Source: Bimastos eiseni (taxonomy: Eukaryota > Annelida > Clitellata > Crassiclitellata > Lumbricidae). Taken from it: a stretch of DNA of 64,000 bases. Location of the stretch: positions 52,504,068-52,568,067 of the forward strand of contig OY365806.1 in NCBI GenBank assembly GCA_959347315.1. Direction: 5' to 3'. This document shows positions 21,540 through 30,589 of the stretch, piece after piece; the first letter of the stretch is position 1; the number at the start of each line of letters is the position of its first letter. The notes beneath the pieces are model-generated. The model was not told where the DNA came from and searched no databases. It saw nothing but the letters and a program-made list of their open reading frames with translations. The position numbers and the translations under genes are program-made.

Positions 21540-22199
21540 CAGCTGCACCACCAGCACGTGGTTGAGCACTTGAAGAACCAACCGCATTTATTTGCCTGAG
21601 AAGTTCTTCCAACACATCCTCCGACCTTCTTCCCTTTTTTTTCCCGGCATTTTCAAACACGATTTATCTCTACGAATCTCGTTCATCATTCATTTATATT
21701 TCTCAAAAAATTCTTCTATAATATGTTTGTATTCCACTTCAGAGATCTCGGAGTCGGTCAGCGGAGAAGCCACCATCTCACGTATCGAGTTGTGGCTGCT
21801 GCGAGCCAGAATATAAATCTCGTTGTGTTTGGAGGCTTTTTCATTACATCACTTTCCAAGAACGGTGAACCCAAAATCGACAACAGCAACGGCTATGGCA
21901 ACTCCCTCCAAAGCAGTGCCAGGAACAGCTCCAACACCAGTTGCCAACATAGGTGCCCCTCCTATTTGAGACCCGACAGATAACATGGCCAGACTTGCAG
22001 CTGTTTTACTAGCAACGGTCACAGTTCTCTTGTATCTGTTGTACAATTTCTCCCTTTTGTCTATATCACTAACAATCGATCCTTTTGTCGATATCACTAA
22101 CAATCGAGTTTTCAATATCCCCATTCTCCATGCCATCATAGCAGTATCATTGGTTTTCCTGCTGCTACCAACACTCCCCAGATTTGGATATAAAGACAT
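21540..22199 (-). pseudogene. Gly/Ala-rich hydrophobic Polinton-associated protein, broken
   Basis: Starts at ATG 22199, overlapping the stop of the minor capsid gene upstream (TAATG). Residues about 65-115 are Gly/Ala/Val-rich and hydrophobic (AASLAMLSVGSQIGG, ALEGVAIAVAVVDFG) and could insert in a membrane. An in-frame TGA at 21849 is followed in the same frame by a charged tail (KASKHNEIYILARSSHNSIRE, then a helical stretch) and a second in-frame stop near 21696. Proteins of this shape accompany Polinton-like elements in marine invertebrates; their role is unknown to me. Two stops make it a probable pseudogene. Confidence 0.6.
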
Positions 22200-22755
22200 T
22201 ATAGTTCCTCTAACAGTAATGTTATGGTTAATACAACATCCATAGTGTTTACAGTTCCTTTTTTCTTAACCTCAATATGAAAAACTGTCTGCCAGGGAAT
22301 AAATATCACCCGTGTTGCATCAAATTGTGAATTAGAAACATCAACTGTCCAATCCAAGATACGAATCAATGCTTCACCCGAACTCTAGCCGAGAAGTGTT
22401 AATTTCCAGAATCCAAAATCTATATATATCATATCTGGTGCGTTCTGTAAGGTTATACATGGATATCCAGCCGCTGTTAGTGAAACATCCTGCCACGCAT
22501 TCGAGGTCAATGAACCGCTAGATGTATAAATGTCACGAGTTAAATAGTCTTTTGACAGTGTCAAAAGACTCCACTAACTCGTGACATTTATATTATGTTC
22601 CTGAGGAACTGCAGCCAACATATCTGCTGTGGGTTGTGGGATATCATATCCCCAGTTGGACAATCCAACCAAATCGTCGAAGTCATATTTATGCATATTT
22701 GTTTCCCCATTTTGTCTGAGATAACCTCGAATCTTATAATGTGAGTTACCCATCT
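22200..22755 (-). pseudogene. Minor capsid (penton-like single jelly-roll) protein, interrupted
   Basis: ATG at about 22752 opens MGNSHYKIRGYLRQNGE and WGYDIPQPTADMLAAVP, then stops at TAG inside a hairpin. Beyond the hairpin the same reading continues with YLTRDIYTSSGS, TLQNAPDMIYIDFG, an in-frame TAG, then ILDWTVDVSNSQFDATRV and MDVVLTITLLL to a TAA at 22200. Size, beta-rich character and position between the fiber and the hydrophobic gene fit the Polinton minor capsid protein, which forms capsid vertices. Assignment rests on context more than on a motif. It is broken by the inverted duplication at 22525-22592 and one stop. Confidence 0.6.
22525..22592. repeat. Inverted duplication (hairpin) inside the minor capsid gene
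   Basis: Arms TATAAATGTCACGAGTTA and its inverse, with AGTCTTTTGACA facing TGTCAAAAGACT at the centre. Four extra bases make the right arm slightly longer. Each arm holds coding sequence of the gene, so it arose by inverted duplication in place. Confidence 0.85.
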
Positions 22756-22767
22756 TTCGTTCTTATA

Positions 22768-24638
22768 CTATTCAATCCCCAACTTTACAATAGGTGAATA
22801 TATAAAAGTTTTTAACTGAGACTGCCGTTGCTCTTTCGGTAGGATGGCGAGGGGCAGCAAACCTATAGAATTTATATGCAATGACAGAGTCGATTCCATA
22901 TTCTCGCACCCGATTATACTAGGCGGCGATCCGGTGTTTGAATCGTAAAGGTCCCCAAAACCTACTACCCCATCACCAATGCGATCACCTCCCATAATCT
23001 TAAAGGACGGGACGTCTGAACCAAAGATCAAATGCACTTTCCATATGCGTACCGATGTTGAACATTCAATCTGTAAAAACCGTTCTTTATCACTACCTTC
23101 TGGAGTCCAGCCACTAATTACGTTAATAGTGCGACTTATGGTGTTAAAAGCAGAAATTACAGGAAACTACCGCATTCTGAATGTGCCTCAACCTCAAAAC
23201 CCATATAGTTCAATATGGCCGGTATAACACAGAAATGTCAGATTACTCATGTATTGGTTAATTGTATCGCTGGTCACCTTTGTCACTTGTGCTATACTGG
23301 CAGAATCGCTTTCAGGTGTTGGTGCATCTGTGGGAAGACCAGTCACTCTCTTTCCGCTCATAAACAAATCACCAGTCATAGTATCGCCGGCTTTCAGCAC
23401 ATGAGCACCTCTAATGATAGCATCCCAAGAATCTACATACTGGCTGACTGCTGTGTTCAGTATCGTGTCCTTGTTGTCAGCATACTCCTTGGCAGCGGTT
23501 GTCTTTTGATCTGTGTACAGCGTGACAGACATATGTAGCGCCATAGTCCTCTCAGCCACGCGATCATCGTTGATATTAATCTGATCAATTGTATAATTTC
23601 TAAGAGTGGTGAACTGAGTATCTACATATTGCTTGTTTGTTACATGTAGCGATCCCGTGGGCACTCTATCAAGGTTTGTCATGATGTCGCCAACCACTTT
23701 TGATACTTTTGCGATACTTGCAGCATCGCTTACCAACGTTGGTGCATCGGTGGGGAGACCAGTAACTCTTTTACCCCATAATCAAATCACAAATTTTGAG
23801 CAAGTGATATCTTCTAATCATAGCATCCTGTGAGTTTGTTTCAGTTCTGAGAGCAATGACTTGTGCGTTGGCATACTGCTTAGCAGAGTTTGTTCTTTGC
23901 TCTGCGTATTCCCTGGCAGCAACATGCTTTTGATCAAGATATGACCTGAAAGTTGTGCCTAGGGCCGTATCCTTCTGATCTGCATATTCTTTACCAAAGT
24001 ATCTTGCTCGACTGCGTACTTCCTTGTTTTAGCACTCACAGCATCAACATATTGTTTGTTGGTAACATGCAACTGGCCAGTGGGCACTCTATCAACACTT
24101 GTCATGGTGTCTTCAACCACTTTTGATACTTGTGCAATACTCGCAGCATCACTTTCCAACATTGATGCATCGGTGGGGAGACCAGTAACTCTCTTACCGC
24201 TCATAATCAAATCACCTGTCATGGTATCACCAGCTTTCAGCAGGTTAATATCTCTGGGGGTAATTTCCCGCTCGTTTGCATACTGCTTTAGTCCTGCAGT
24301 CTTTTCATCAGTATACTGCCTTGCAGCGGCTGTCTTTTGGTCTGTGTACGATCTAACTGCCACGTTTAAGGCACTAATTATTCTGTGTCCACCCATGTCT
24401 ATGGTTCCAGTCATCGTTCCACCATAGAGCTGCAGATCATCCAGGTACAACGTATCCGCATATCCCTTACTTGCAGCATCGGTTCTTTTCCGTAGGCCCA
24501 CCCACATTTGTGACTCGGAATCCACCAGCTGAGAGAATTCCAAGCATGGTATCCCCAGTCCTATGAACTAGTCCACCCGTGCCGAACTGCCATCCTCCTC
24601 CTCCCCCACTGTCGCACCCGTAAACTAAACTTATCGAC
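22768..24638 (-). pseudogene. Trimeric fiber-like protein, frameshifted
   Basis: It opens at ATG 24638 with MPVDKF, the same first four residues as the fiber of element 2. After a Gly-rich stretch and a frameshift, the shaft holds at least four repeats of GDTMTGDLIMSGKRVTGLPT plus SxADxxxxxxxV and YVD/YTDQKTAAARQY blocks, a pattern typical of phage- and virus-like trimeric fibers whose repeats hold the strands in register. The frames are 23959-24543, 23194-23736 and the C-terminal part 22768-23190 (WTPEGSDKERFLQIE, KVHLIFGSDVPSFKIMGG). Frameshifts and at least one stop divide them. The fiber would attach the particle to cells; the receptor is unknown. Confidence 0.75.
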
Positions 24639-24658
24639 CGGCATCGTTCTTATACAGT

Positions 24659-25084
24659 TCAATCTATTAGTTCAAGAATGATATGTTCAAACTTACATCC
24701 ACCAGCGAGCTCTTTGAGTACGAGTAAGCAGAGGTAACCACACATGACATCACTGGGACCCTGTAACTGAAACATTTGTGTCTTAATGAGACGACGTAAA
24801 TATCGAGCAAGTTCGTTAGACGGAGCCAACCCAAAACTGTCAAAGTAAAAAGCCTTGTGTCCATCTAACCAGTAAGCAACCCAGTGAGTGCCATCACCAA
24901 CGCTAGAGTCCAGATTAACAACTCCACACTCCTTGTCATACGGAGCGGTAGGTAGACCATCACGCATGAAGACTCCACTGAAATTTGGTAGCGCCTTGCC
25001 AGCTTTCTCGATTTCAAAGTTGCTCAGAAATTTCAATATTTTTGCCCGAGGAATAGACCCGATCCCTTGCACATTGGACAACAA
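24659..25084 (-). CDS. Adenovirus-type cysteine protease (adenain-like), element 1
   Basis: Up to 141 residues, unbroken. Catalytic residues are in the family order: His67 in GTHWVAY, Asp82 in YFDSFG, Gln108 and Cys115 in QGPSDVMCGYLC. The Gln-to-Cys spacing of seven equals that of the C5 family. Such proteases cut capsid and core precursors during maturation of adenoviruses and Polintons. The first codon here would be TTG and no ATG is seen upstream in frame before the overlap with the pX-like gene, so the start is uncertain or lost. The gene lies between pX and fiber, as in related elements. Confidence 0.9.
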   Translation of the reverse strand: MLSNVQGIGSIPRAKILKFLSNFEIEKAGKALPNFSGVFMRDGLPTAPYDKECGVVNLDSSVGDGTHWVAYWLDGHKAFYFDSFGLAPSNELARYLRRLIKTQMFQLQGPSDVMCGYLCLLVLKELAGGCKFEHIILELID

Positions 25085-25561
25085 CCCCCGGTGGTGGGGG
25101 TGATGATAGGCTGACGACCTAAGAATAATCCCTTACCAGCCTGTCGAATATCATCCTCGATTTCACGATTGTGACGCTGTGCCTCGACCAGAGCCACGTT
25201 GTTGGCTTGTTTGCTCTTCACCGCCTTTGCCACCCCGGCAGCCCCACCAGCTAAGGCACCAGCCGCTGATAACCCACCGAATATCGTTGCAAGCAGTGCC
25301 AACAGCGGCAAGAAAACCACCCATTTTTGACATCTTTTTTATATGCGTTTTACTGAACCTCAACTTCATTCCGCGTCCTTTATTCCTATTCTTCGCAATG
25401 CGGCTGACTTGACCCCTCATCAATCCGAGCTTATCTTTCCCATGAAGCTGTTCACGAGAAAGTCGGATTGTAGCACCTGTACCACTGTGTACAGCTTTGC
25501 CCAGCGTTTGCTTCTGACCCGCAGTCAACGACAGACCAAATTCAATGTACTCCGACTTCAT
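25033..25561 (-). pseudogene. pX-like virion core/membrane-active protein, frameshifted
   Basis: ATG at 25561. The N-terminal half (25561 to about 25320) has LTAGQKQTLGKAVHSGTGAT, IRLSREQL and a basic KMSKMGGF stretch. The continuing half in a second frame (25320-25033) is hydrophobic then Ala/Gly-rich (FLPLLALLATIFGGLSAAG, ALAGGAAGVAKAV) and ends in GKGLFLG. This is the form of the adenovirus pX/pVI-like protein of adintoviruses: basic, with an amphipathic membrane-active segment. One frameshift near 25320. It sits between capsid and protease genes on the same strand. Confidence 0.7.
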
Positions 25562-25614
25562 GTTGGCATGTATATCTTACTAAAGTTATTTTTTATTTCT
25601 AAATGGATGCGAAT

Positions 25615-27015
25615 CTAATAGACGACGTTGAATTTACTGCCATCCGATTCGAGTCTCAGGAGTTGATCGCTGATTAACACTGCGTATGTCGTAGTGTCGG
25701 CTGGCACTGCGGCGTCGAAGTCTACCTTGACCTGTATGTCTTGTACAGTGGTTTTCAATCGCTCCGATTGCCTGTGAACATCCAAGACAAAGATCGGAAA
25801 TAAGTCTACGAAATCGAGTGGTGTGACTTGACACGAGGATTCACGAGCATCGATTCCGCAAAACTCTTCCTTGAAGTCTCGCAAACCCTAGTAAGCACGA
25901 CATGTTCTCAGAGCAGAGAAGTCGAGACTCATGTCAACGATGGGATAACGATCACTGTTAAGCATGGCACATCTATTGCGGACCCGCACATGATCGAAGA
26001 GAGCTGGGTTCTGATTTTGATAAGTCAACTTTCCTGTCAGAAAGGCAACAAGCATCCAGCGAGGTTTTTCTGTGCCTGACTTAGTGCTAAGTCGCCAGGA
26101 GAAGGTCGTTGCCCTCGGTACCGAAATATTGTCGCACTGCATGGCACGAAATGCTACGGGCACCGTGACCTTTGATTCGATCTGTTTCATGAGCATGCTC
26201 TTGTACTCCAGAGCTGGAATAACATGTGGCATGAACCAGGACAACTTAGACAGTGAAATTTGGCCGGCAGCTGCAGCGATTTCCCTAAAGATCGTGTCTC
26301 TATCAGTCTGTCGACTCAGCAGTAGAGACTGCTTAATTCCATACAAGACTTTGTGGTAATCGTCACAGAAACCGAATAGGTGTCTGAGGGGGAATACGAA
26401 CGAAAAAGTACCCTTTCCTTTTTTGCTCAGCTTTTGGCCCTCGGCCAATTGATTATCCAGATATTATATCGCAGTTGACGGGTATAGCATTCACTGAGTA
26501 TGTTAACAGTGTTCTCTCCTTCCTTGTAGCTGGAATGAAGAATCTGATCCTTCAACCCAAGCATAGATTTAATCATGGATCTAGTCATGTGTACGCGGTT
26601 AAGTGGCGTTGGTAATCCCTACATAAGCACGCAGAGTTTTAGCACCTACTGTGATGTGGTGGGTACCCTTCTCCCTATTCCAATCACCATTTCCTTTCAG
26701 CTGTCGTTGGATCGTGGAGTTAATCTGCGGTATCTGGTAACATCCTTCGGACAGTGTAATCATTTTCCATGATAAACCAGAGTTGGAGCTGTAGACAAAG
26801 ACGTTATTACTGTCATCAACATTCGATATCGAGTTATATGTCTCGAGTCTAACGAGAGCCATCTCAAAGCGTTTTTTCGGATTAAGATACAGAGGTCTCC
26901 ACCTCGAAAAGTGTGTAGTGTACTCGGTGGAATCAGTGGTTACCAGGAAGCTAAGATTTTCTTTTGGCAGAGTCAGGTCACGGATCTCTTTGAGGATTTC
27001 TTCAATGCGCTCCAT
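25615..27015 (-). pseudogene. Major capsid protein (double jelly-roll), element 1, broken
   Basis: ATG at 27015 (MERIEEILKEIRDL). The N-terminal jelly roll is at 26599-27015 (FSRWRPLYLNPKKRFEMAL, then VRLETYNSISNV). After frameshifts around 26450-26600 (a VNAIPVNCDIISG segment is visible), the C-terminal part runs 25888-26448 (FVFPLRHLFGFCDDYHKVLY, LSWFMPHVIPALEYK, VPVAFRAMQCD, NPALFDH). It continues in the same frame after one TAG at 25888 to a stop at 25615 (VDLFPIFVLDV, YAVLISDQLLRL). The whole spans about 467 codons, shorter than many Polinton capsid proteins, so an internal deletion is likely. The stop and frameshifts make it inactive. Homologous to 62034-62610. Confidence 0.88.
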
Positions 27016-27025
27016 TTTGACCACT

Positions 27026-27912
27026 TTACACAGCGAACAAACTTTGATTCAATTGTAGTGCTAAATCTTTGGGGATAGCTCCCGATCGCAACAGTTCGTC
27101 GAGAATGGCTGAGATCTTGTTGTCCAGGCCAGTGTTTCCCGCTTCTCTGGAGGCCATGAGGAGTTGCAACCTCTCCACAAGAGTATCGGGGTTGTTGTAG
27201 AACTGCACGCGATTTGCACCTTCACCCCATACTAGTCGACACTTGTTGCTCCTACCACCGTGAACTCGTATCTCAACCAGAGGAGGCTTCTCAACCAATA
27301 TGAGGTTTCTAAAGGTATCAATTGCTGATGGAGAGTATTGTTTGGACTTTACAAAACGTTTCGTTAACAGACTGTATAGCGATTCATCAGCAGGAGCTTG
27401 ATAAACTAGATTTCCACCTATATATGCCAATAATTTCCCGATTGATAATGTGTTGGGGTCTATATACAATTCACCAAACTTTCCACCCTGCATTTGCAGT
27501 TGGCCCTCGGCCAATTGATCAAGTCGCTTTCTATAGTCAGACAGAGCTTTAATATCTACACCTAGTGCATCATACATATCAAAATCTTTGGCCTATTTTC
27601 TTTTAGAACCAAGATCGTGCCTATTATACTCGGTAATATCTTTGATGATTTTTTAATTTCTTCCACGTCAGCAAAATCGAGTTCGTTGGGTGGTTGAAAA
27701 TCATGCTTTCTGATTATATCAAGATCAAGATCCTTATCGACATCGATTAAGATTTCCTTGGGTATGGGTGCCTCAATCGCCGGTCTGGTATCTACAAACA
27801 GCGCTTTTATTGGGTTAAAATTGGCTTCGGCTAGAATCTCTGATGGCAGGCGTTCTAAGACACTAGTAACTTTCTGTACCTCTTTCCCCGTCTTTGCCTG
27901 CGAATCAGCCAT
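27026..27912 (-). pseudogene. Conserved Polinton protein of unknown function, one frameshift
   Basis: ATG at 27912, stop at 27026, 10 bp before the capsid ATG. The first frame (27562-27912) carries VLERLPSEILAEANFNPIKA, PIPKEILIDVDKDLDLDII and RKHDFQPPNELD. The second frame (27026-27577) continues with LSDYRKRLDQLAEGQLQM, LSIGKLLAYIGGNLVYQAP and a C-terminal helical LDNKISAILDELLRSG. The two frames overlap around 27565, so a single small indel separates them. Genes of this shape sit directly before the major capsid gene in Polinton-like elements; biochemical role unknown. Confidence 0.65.
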
Positions 27913-28163
27913 TGCTGTTGCAAGTTGAAAAAGTATAGTTGCTTGGTACAGCAGATGAGCTTCACCTAGTTTCTCATCCTGAAATCTCTATCTTAGCCTA
28001 TCCCTACAGGCTAAATAATCCTGTGTCAACGCCTCACGCTGTTGTGTTGATGATACTTTGGTCCACATCGTGTCTTTATTGTGTCCTTATTGTGTCTTTA
28101 TGTGTTGTCCTTATCATGTATTTAACTGATTGTCATCGGTTTATAGAAGCGATCGAACCCACA
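27913..28163. other. Short intergenic stretch of element 1
   Basis: Contains imperfect GTGTCTTTATTGTGTCCTTA repeats (28070-28110). No gene is seen. Confidence 0.4.
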
Positions 28164-28796
28164 TCAATACTTTCCGTCGTACACCTTTGATGTGAGGTCG
28201 ATAGCCGCAAATCCATATGGTTGGGCAGCACATTCACGGAATAATCTGTGAAATTCGTCAAATGGCATGTCACCTGACACGAAGGTGTCATGAATAGCTA
28301 TAAAATTTTTACTGTACTGGTTAAATAAGATGATGAGATTGGCATTGTCACGAATAGCTTGCTTCGGTATGCGGAAATAATTCTGAGTCAGATAGAAGCA
28401 GTCCGCTCCACCGTGACGCCCCATAGTTCAATATTTTTCAATTAGTTCTAGCGCTTCGAGCATTACATCGTCAAACACCATAATGCTTTGAGCATCCTTA
28501 CATAGCGATTCAATAGGAATTATATCGTCGGAAGACGAATGAAACGATGCCACCTCTTTTCCGGCCACTTTCTCAGGTTCTGTTGTCCAGTCACAAAGAA
28601 ATTGATATTTATCTTGTCCCAGAGATTTTGAATACAGGTGCAGTCGATCAAATCGTAGATATCCCATCTTAAGAAGTAAGTTGAGTAGCAAGTTGGTCTT
28701 TAAACACACAATTGATGCATCGTATGCTAGATGGTACAGCCAATGATGATGATGAGGCGATTGTGCATCACCGAGATCAAAGTTTGTTATCTCCAT
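28164..28796 (-). pseudogene. FtsK/HerA-type packaging ATPase, damaged
   Basis: ATG at 28796 (MEITNFDLGDAQ), divergent from the PLA2 gene at 28837. The region that should be Walker A reads SIVCLKTNLLLNLLLK: Lys-Thr is kept but the preceding Gly is Leu and the GxSGxG loop is missing. Walker B is visible as SIMVFDDVML. An in-frame TGA at 28428 is followed in the same frame by RHGGADCFYLTQNYFRIP, IRDNANLIILFNQ and a C-terminal FRECAAQPYGFAAID. That order matches the A32/FtsK-like genome-packaging ATPases of Polintons. The stop plus the degraded P-loop indicate loss of function. Confidence 0.8.
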
Positions 28797-28836
28797 TTTA
28801 GAAACAATGAGACGTGATAGTATGTAACTGCTCAAA

Positions 28837-29286
28837 ATGTACTGTCTAAAATGCAAAAGAGTAACAGAAACGTCGAATGTTTCAACAACCGTGCTACGAA
28901 ACCGGAAGCCAGCTCAGACTGGAACCTGTGTTGTTTGCGGAGTCAAGAACTTCAAGTTCTTGCGGACTCAGTTGAAACGTGGTGGCTCGCTCTTAAATAA
29001 AGCTTTAAATGCTTTGCACCTGCCCGAGATGCACATGAACCTTCCACCTGGAGCGCCTTTAGAAGATGCTCCAGGAGGTTCGTTCGTAAACACAGGCAAA
29101 TACTCGTACTGTGGACCATTTACGAAACTCGACAAGAGACTGTCACAACACTACAGATGCGTCAACCAGCTCGATCGTGCGTGCCTCAACCACGACGTGG
29201 CTTACACGGTGCACAAAGATACGACTGGAAGGAAGCATGCTGATGATATCCTAGCCACAGCGGCAGCAAAGATCAGTGGCCGATGA
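28837..29286 (+). CDS. Zinc-ribbon plus phospholipase A2 protein, intact
   Basis: 149 residues, ATG 28837 to TGA 29284-29286. Residues 1-40 form a small zinc ribbon with CLKC (Cys3, Cys6) and CVVC (Cys31, Cys34). A Pro/Gly linker leads to a compact phospholipase A2 domain: calcium loop YCGPFT (91-96), the active-site dyad HD at 119-120 in ACLNHDVAY, and RKHADDIL at 132-139. The layout resembles parvovirus VP1-type PLA2, which helps virions escape endosomes; similar zinc-ribbon/PLA2 genes occur in adintovirus-like elements. It is divergently arranged from the ATPase with 40 bp between ATGs. All motif residues are retained although neighbouring genes are broken. Confidence 0.85.
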   Translation: MYCLKCKRVTETSNVSTTVLRNRKPAQTGTCVVCGVKNFKFLRTQLKRGGSLLNKALNALHLPEMHMNLPPGAPLEDAPGGSFVNTGKYSYCGPFTKLDKRLSQHYRCVNQLDRACLNHDVAYTVHKDTTGRKHADDILATAAAKISGR

Positions 29287-29399
29287 AACTCCAGAGTAAG
29301 AAAAGAAAGATTTAAGACTAGTCTCTGCCATTATGTCAGCAAAGTCGAGGTAGGGGATGGGTGTACCTATTAAAAAGTAAATTAGCTATATCATAATAG

Positions 29400-30412
29400 A
29401 TGGACAAAAAGCTCTCCGCAATATATTATTGCCCGATTGGGTACTGGCGAGGTAACGCCGCAGTTATTAAACTGTCCACAGCCGCTAAGGTTTCTTTGGC
29501 TGACGCTTGCAAATGGTTGAAGAAACAGGCCGTGTGGCAGATTTATTTACCCGTGCCATGCTACTTGATGTTCAACGAAGAGATTCCTAATGCCGTACAC
29601 CAGGCAGACTTATTGTTTCTACCTCACGATCGAGTTGGTCGAAAGAGCTACAAATACGCCCTAACCGTGGTTGATGTTGCATCCCGGTTTAATGAGGCTG
29701 AGCCATTGATGAACAAGAGTGCTGCTGAGGTCGCTGCCGCCTTAAGTCGGATCTACAAGCGAGGACCCCTGACTTGGCCCACACTGTTTCAGGTTGATCC
29801 CAGACGCAAGTTTATGGGTGATATCAATCAGTTGTCCGTTGCTGAAGAAGCATAATGTTGTTGTGAGACGGGAACAAGCAGCAAATCATCGTCAGGCAGG
29901 GTATAGTCGAACGATTCAACAGAACGTTGGCTGAGCGATTGTTTGGTGCTCAGTACACTCAAGAATTACTTCTTGCTGCATGGGGGTTCCTCAAAACTGT
30001 CTGTCGAATGGGTACGTCAGCTGCCTGATGTGGTGAATGCATTGAATAACGAGCCTACACGTTTGATCGGAAAGCGCGGCATGAAACTGGCTGACGCAAT
30101 TAAGGCGGATAACGTGGTGCAAAGACCCTCCCTTCCAGCGCTTCGTGTTTACGGAATGGATGAGCCTATTCTTGGACACGATGTTCTAGTCTGTTCCTTA
30201 TATGCACCCAGTGAACTCGAGGGTGTCGGCAGGCGGGCCACATATCCTAACTGGTCCCTCACCATTCACATAATATCGCATGCCATCCAATAGGTCAACC
30301 AGTCAGCGTTGTATCATCTATTGGATGGACCTGGTCGTGGGTTTGTTCGCGAGGAACTACTGGTTGTGCCTATGGGAACTGAGCTCCCTCCTGGTAGAAT
30401 ACTTCGGTGAAG
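29400..30412 (+). pseudogene. Retroviral-type (rve) integrase of element 1, broken
   Basis: ATG at 29400. The first frame (to TAA at 29853) has YWRGNAAVIKLSTAAKVS, WQIYLPVPCYL and the RNase H-fold core with first Asp in VHQADLLFLPHD, KYALTVVDVASRFNEAEPL and second Asp in LFQVDPRRKFMGD. The catalytic Glu is in IVERFNRTLAERLF near 29915, in a different frame. The rest runs from about 29990 (VEWVRQLPDVVNALNNEPTR, LYAPSELEGVGRRAT) through one TAG at 30291 to GFVREELLVVP and a stop at 30410-30412. At least two frameshifts and two stops. It would have inserted the element DNA into chromosomes. Confidence 0.88.
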
Positions 30413-30589
30413 TCAATTTCCATCTTGGATCTTATAATGTCTGTATGCCCTTGTCATGATTCCGTCGGGACATATCCACTTCCTAGTATCCATTGGAGAT
30501 AGAGACATTTTATTCTGCTGGTACACACCAATCTCATGACAAATGCTTCTAATTAGGGTCTGTTCGTGCTGGTACTGCTTGCGCTCGAA

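Noticed and set aside
23215..24427. Plus-strand frames opposite the fiber gene
   Set aside because: Shadows of the fiber repeats on the minus strand.
29991..30179. 62-codon minus frame
   Set aside because: Shadow of the integrase C-terminal region.
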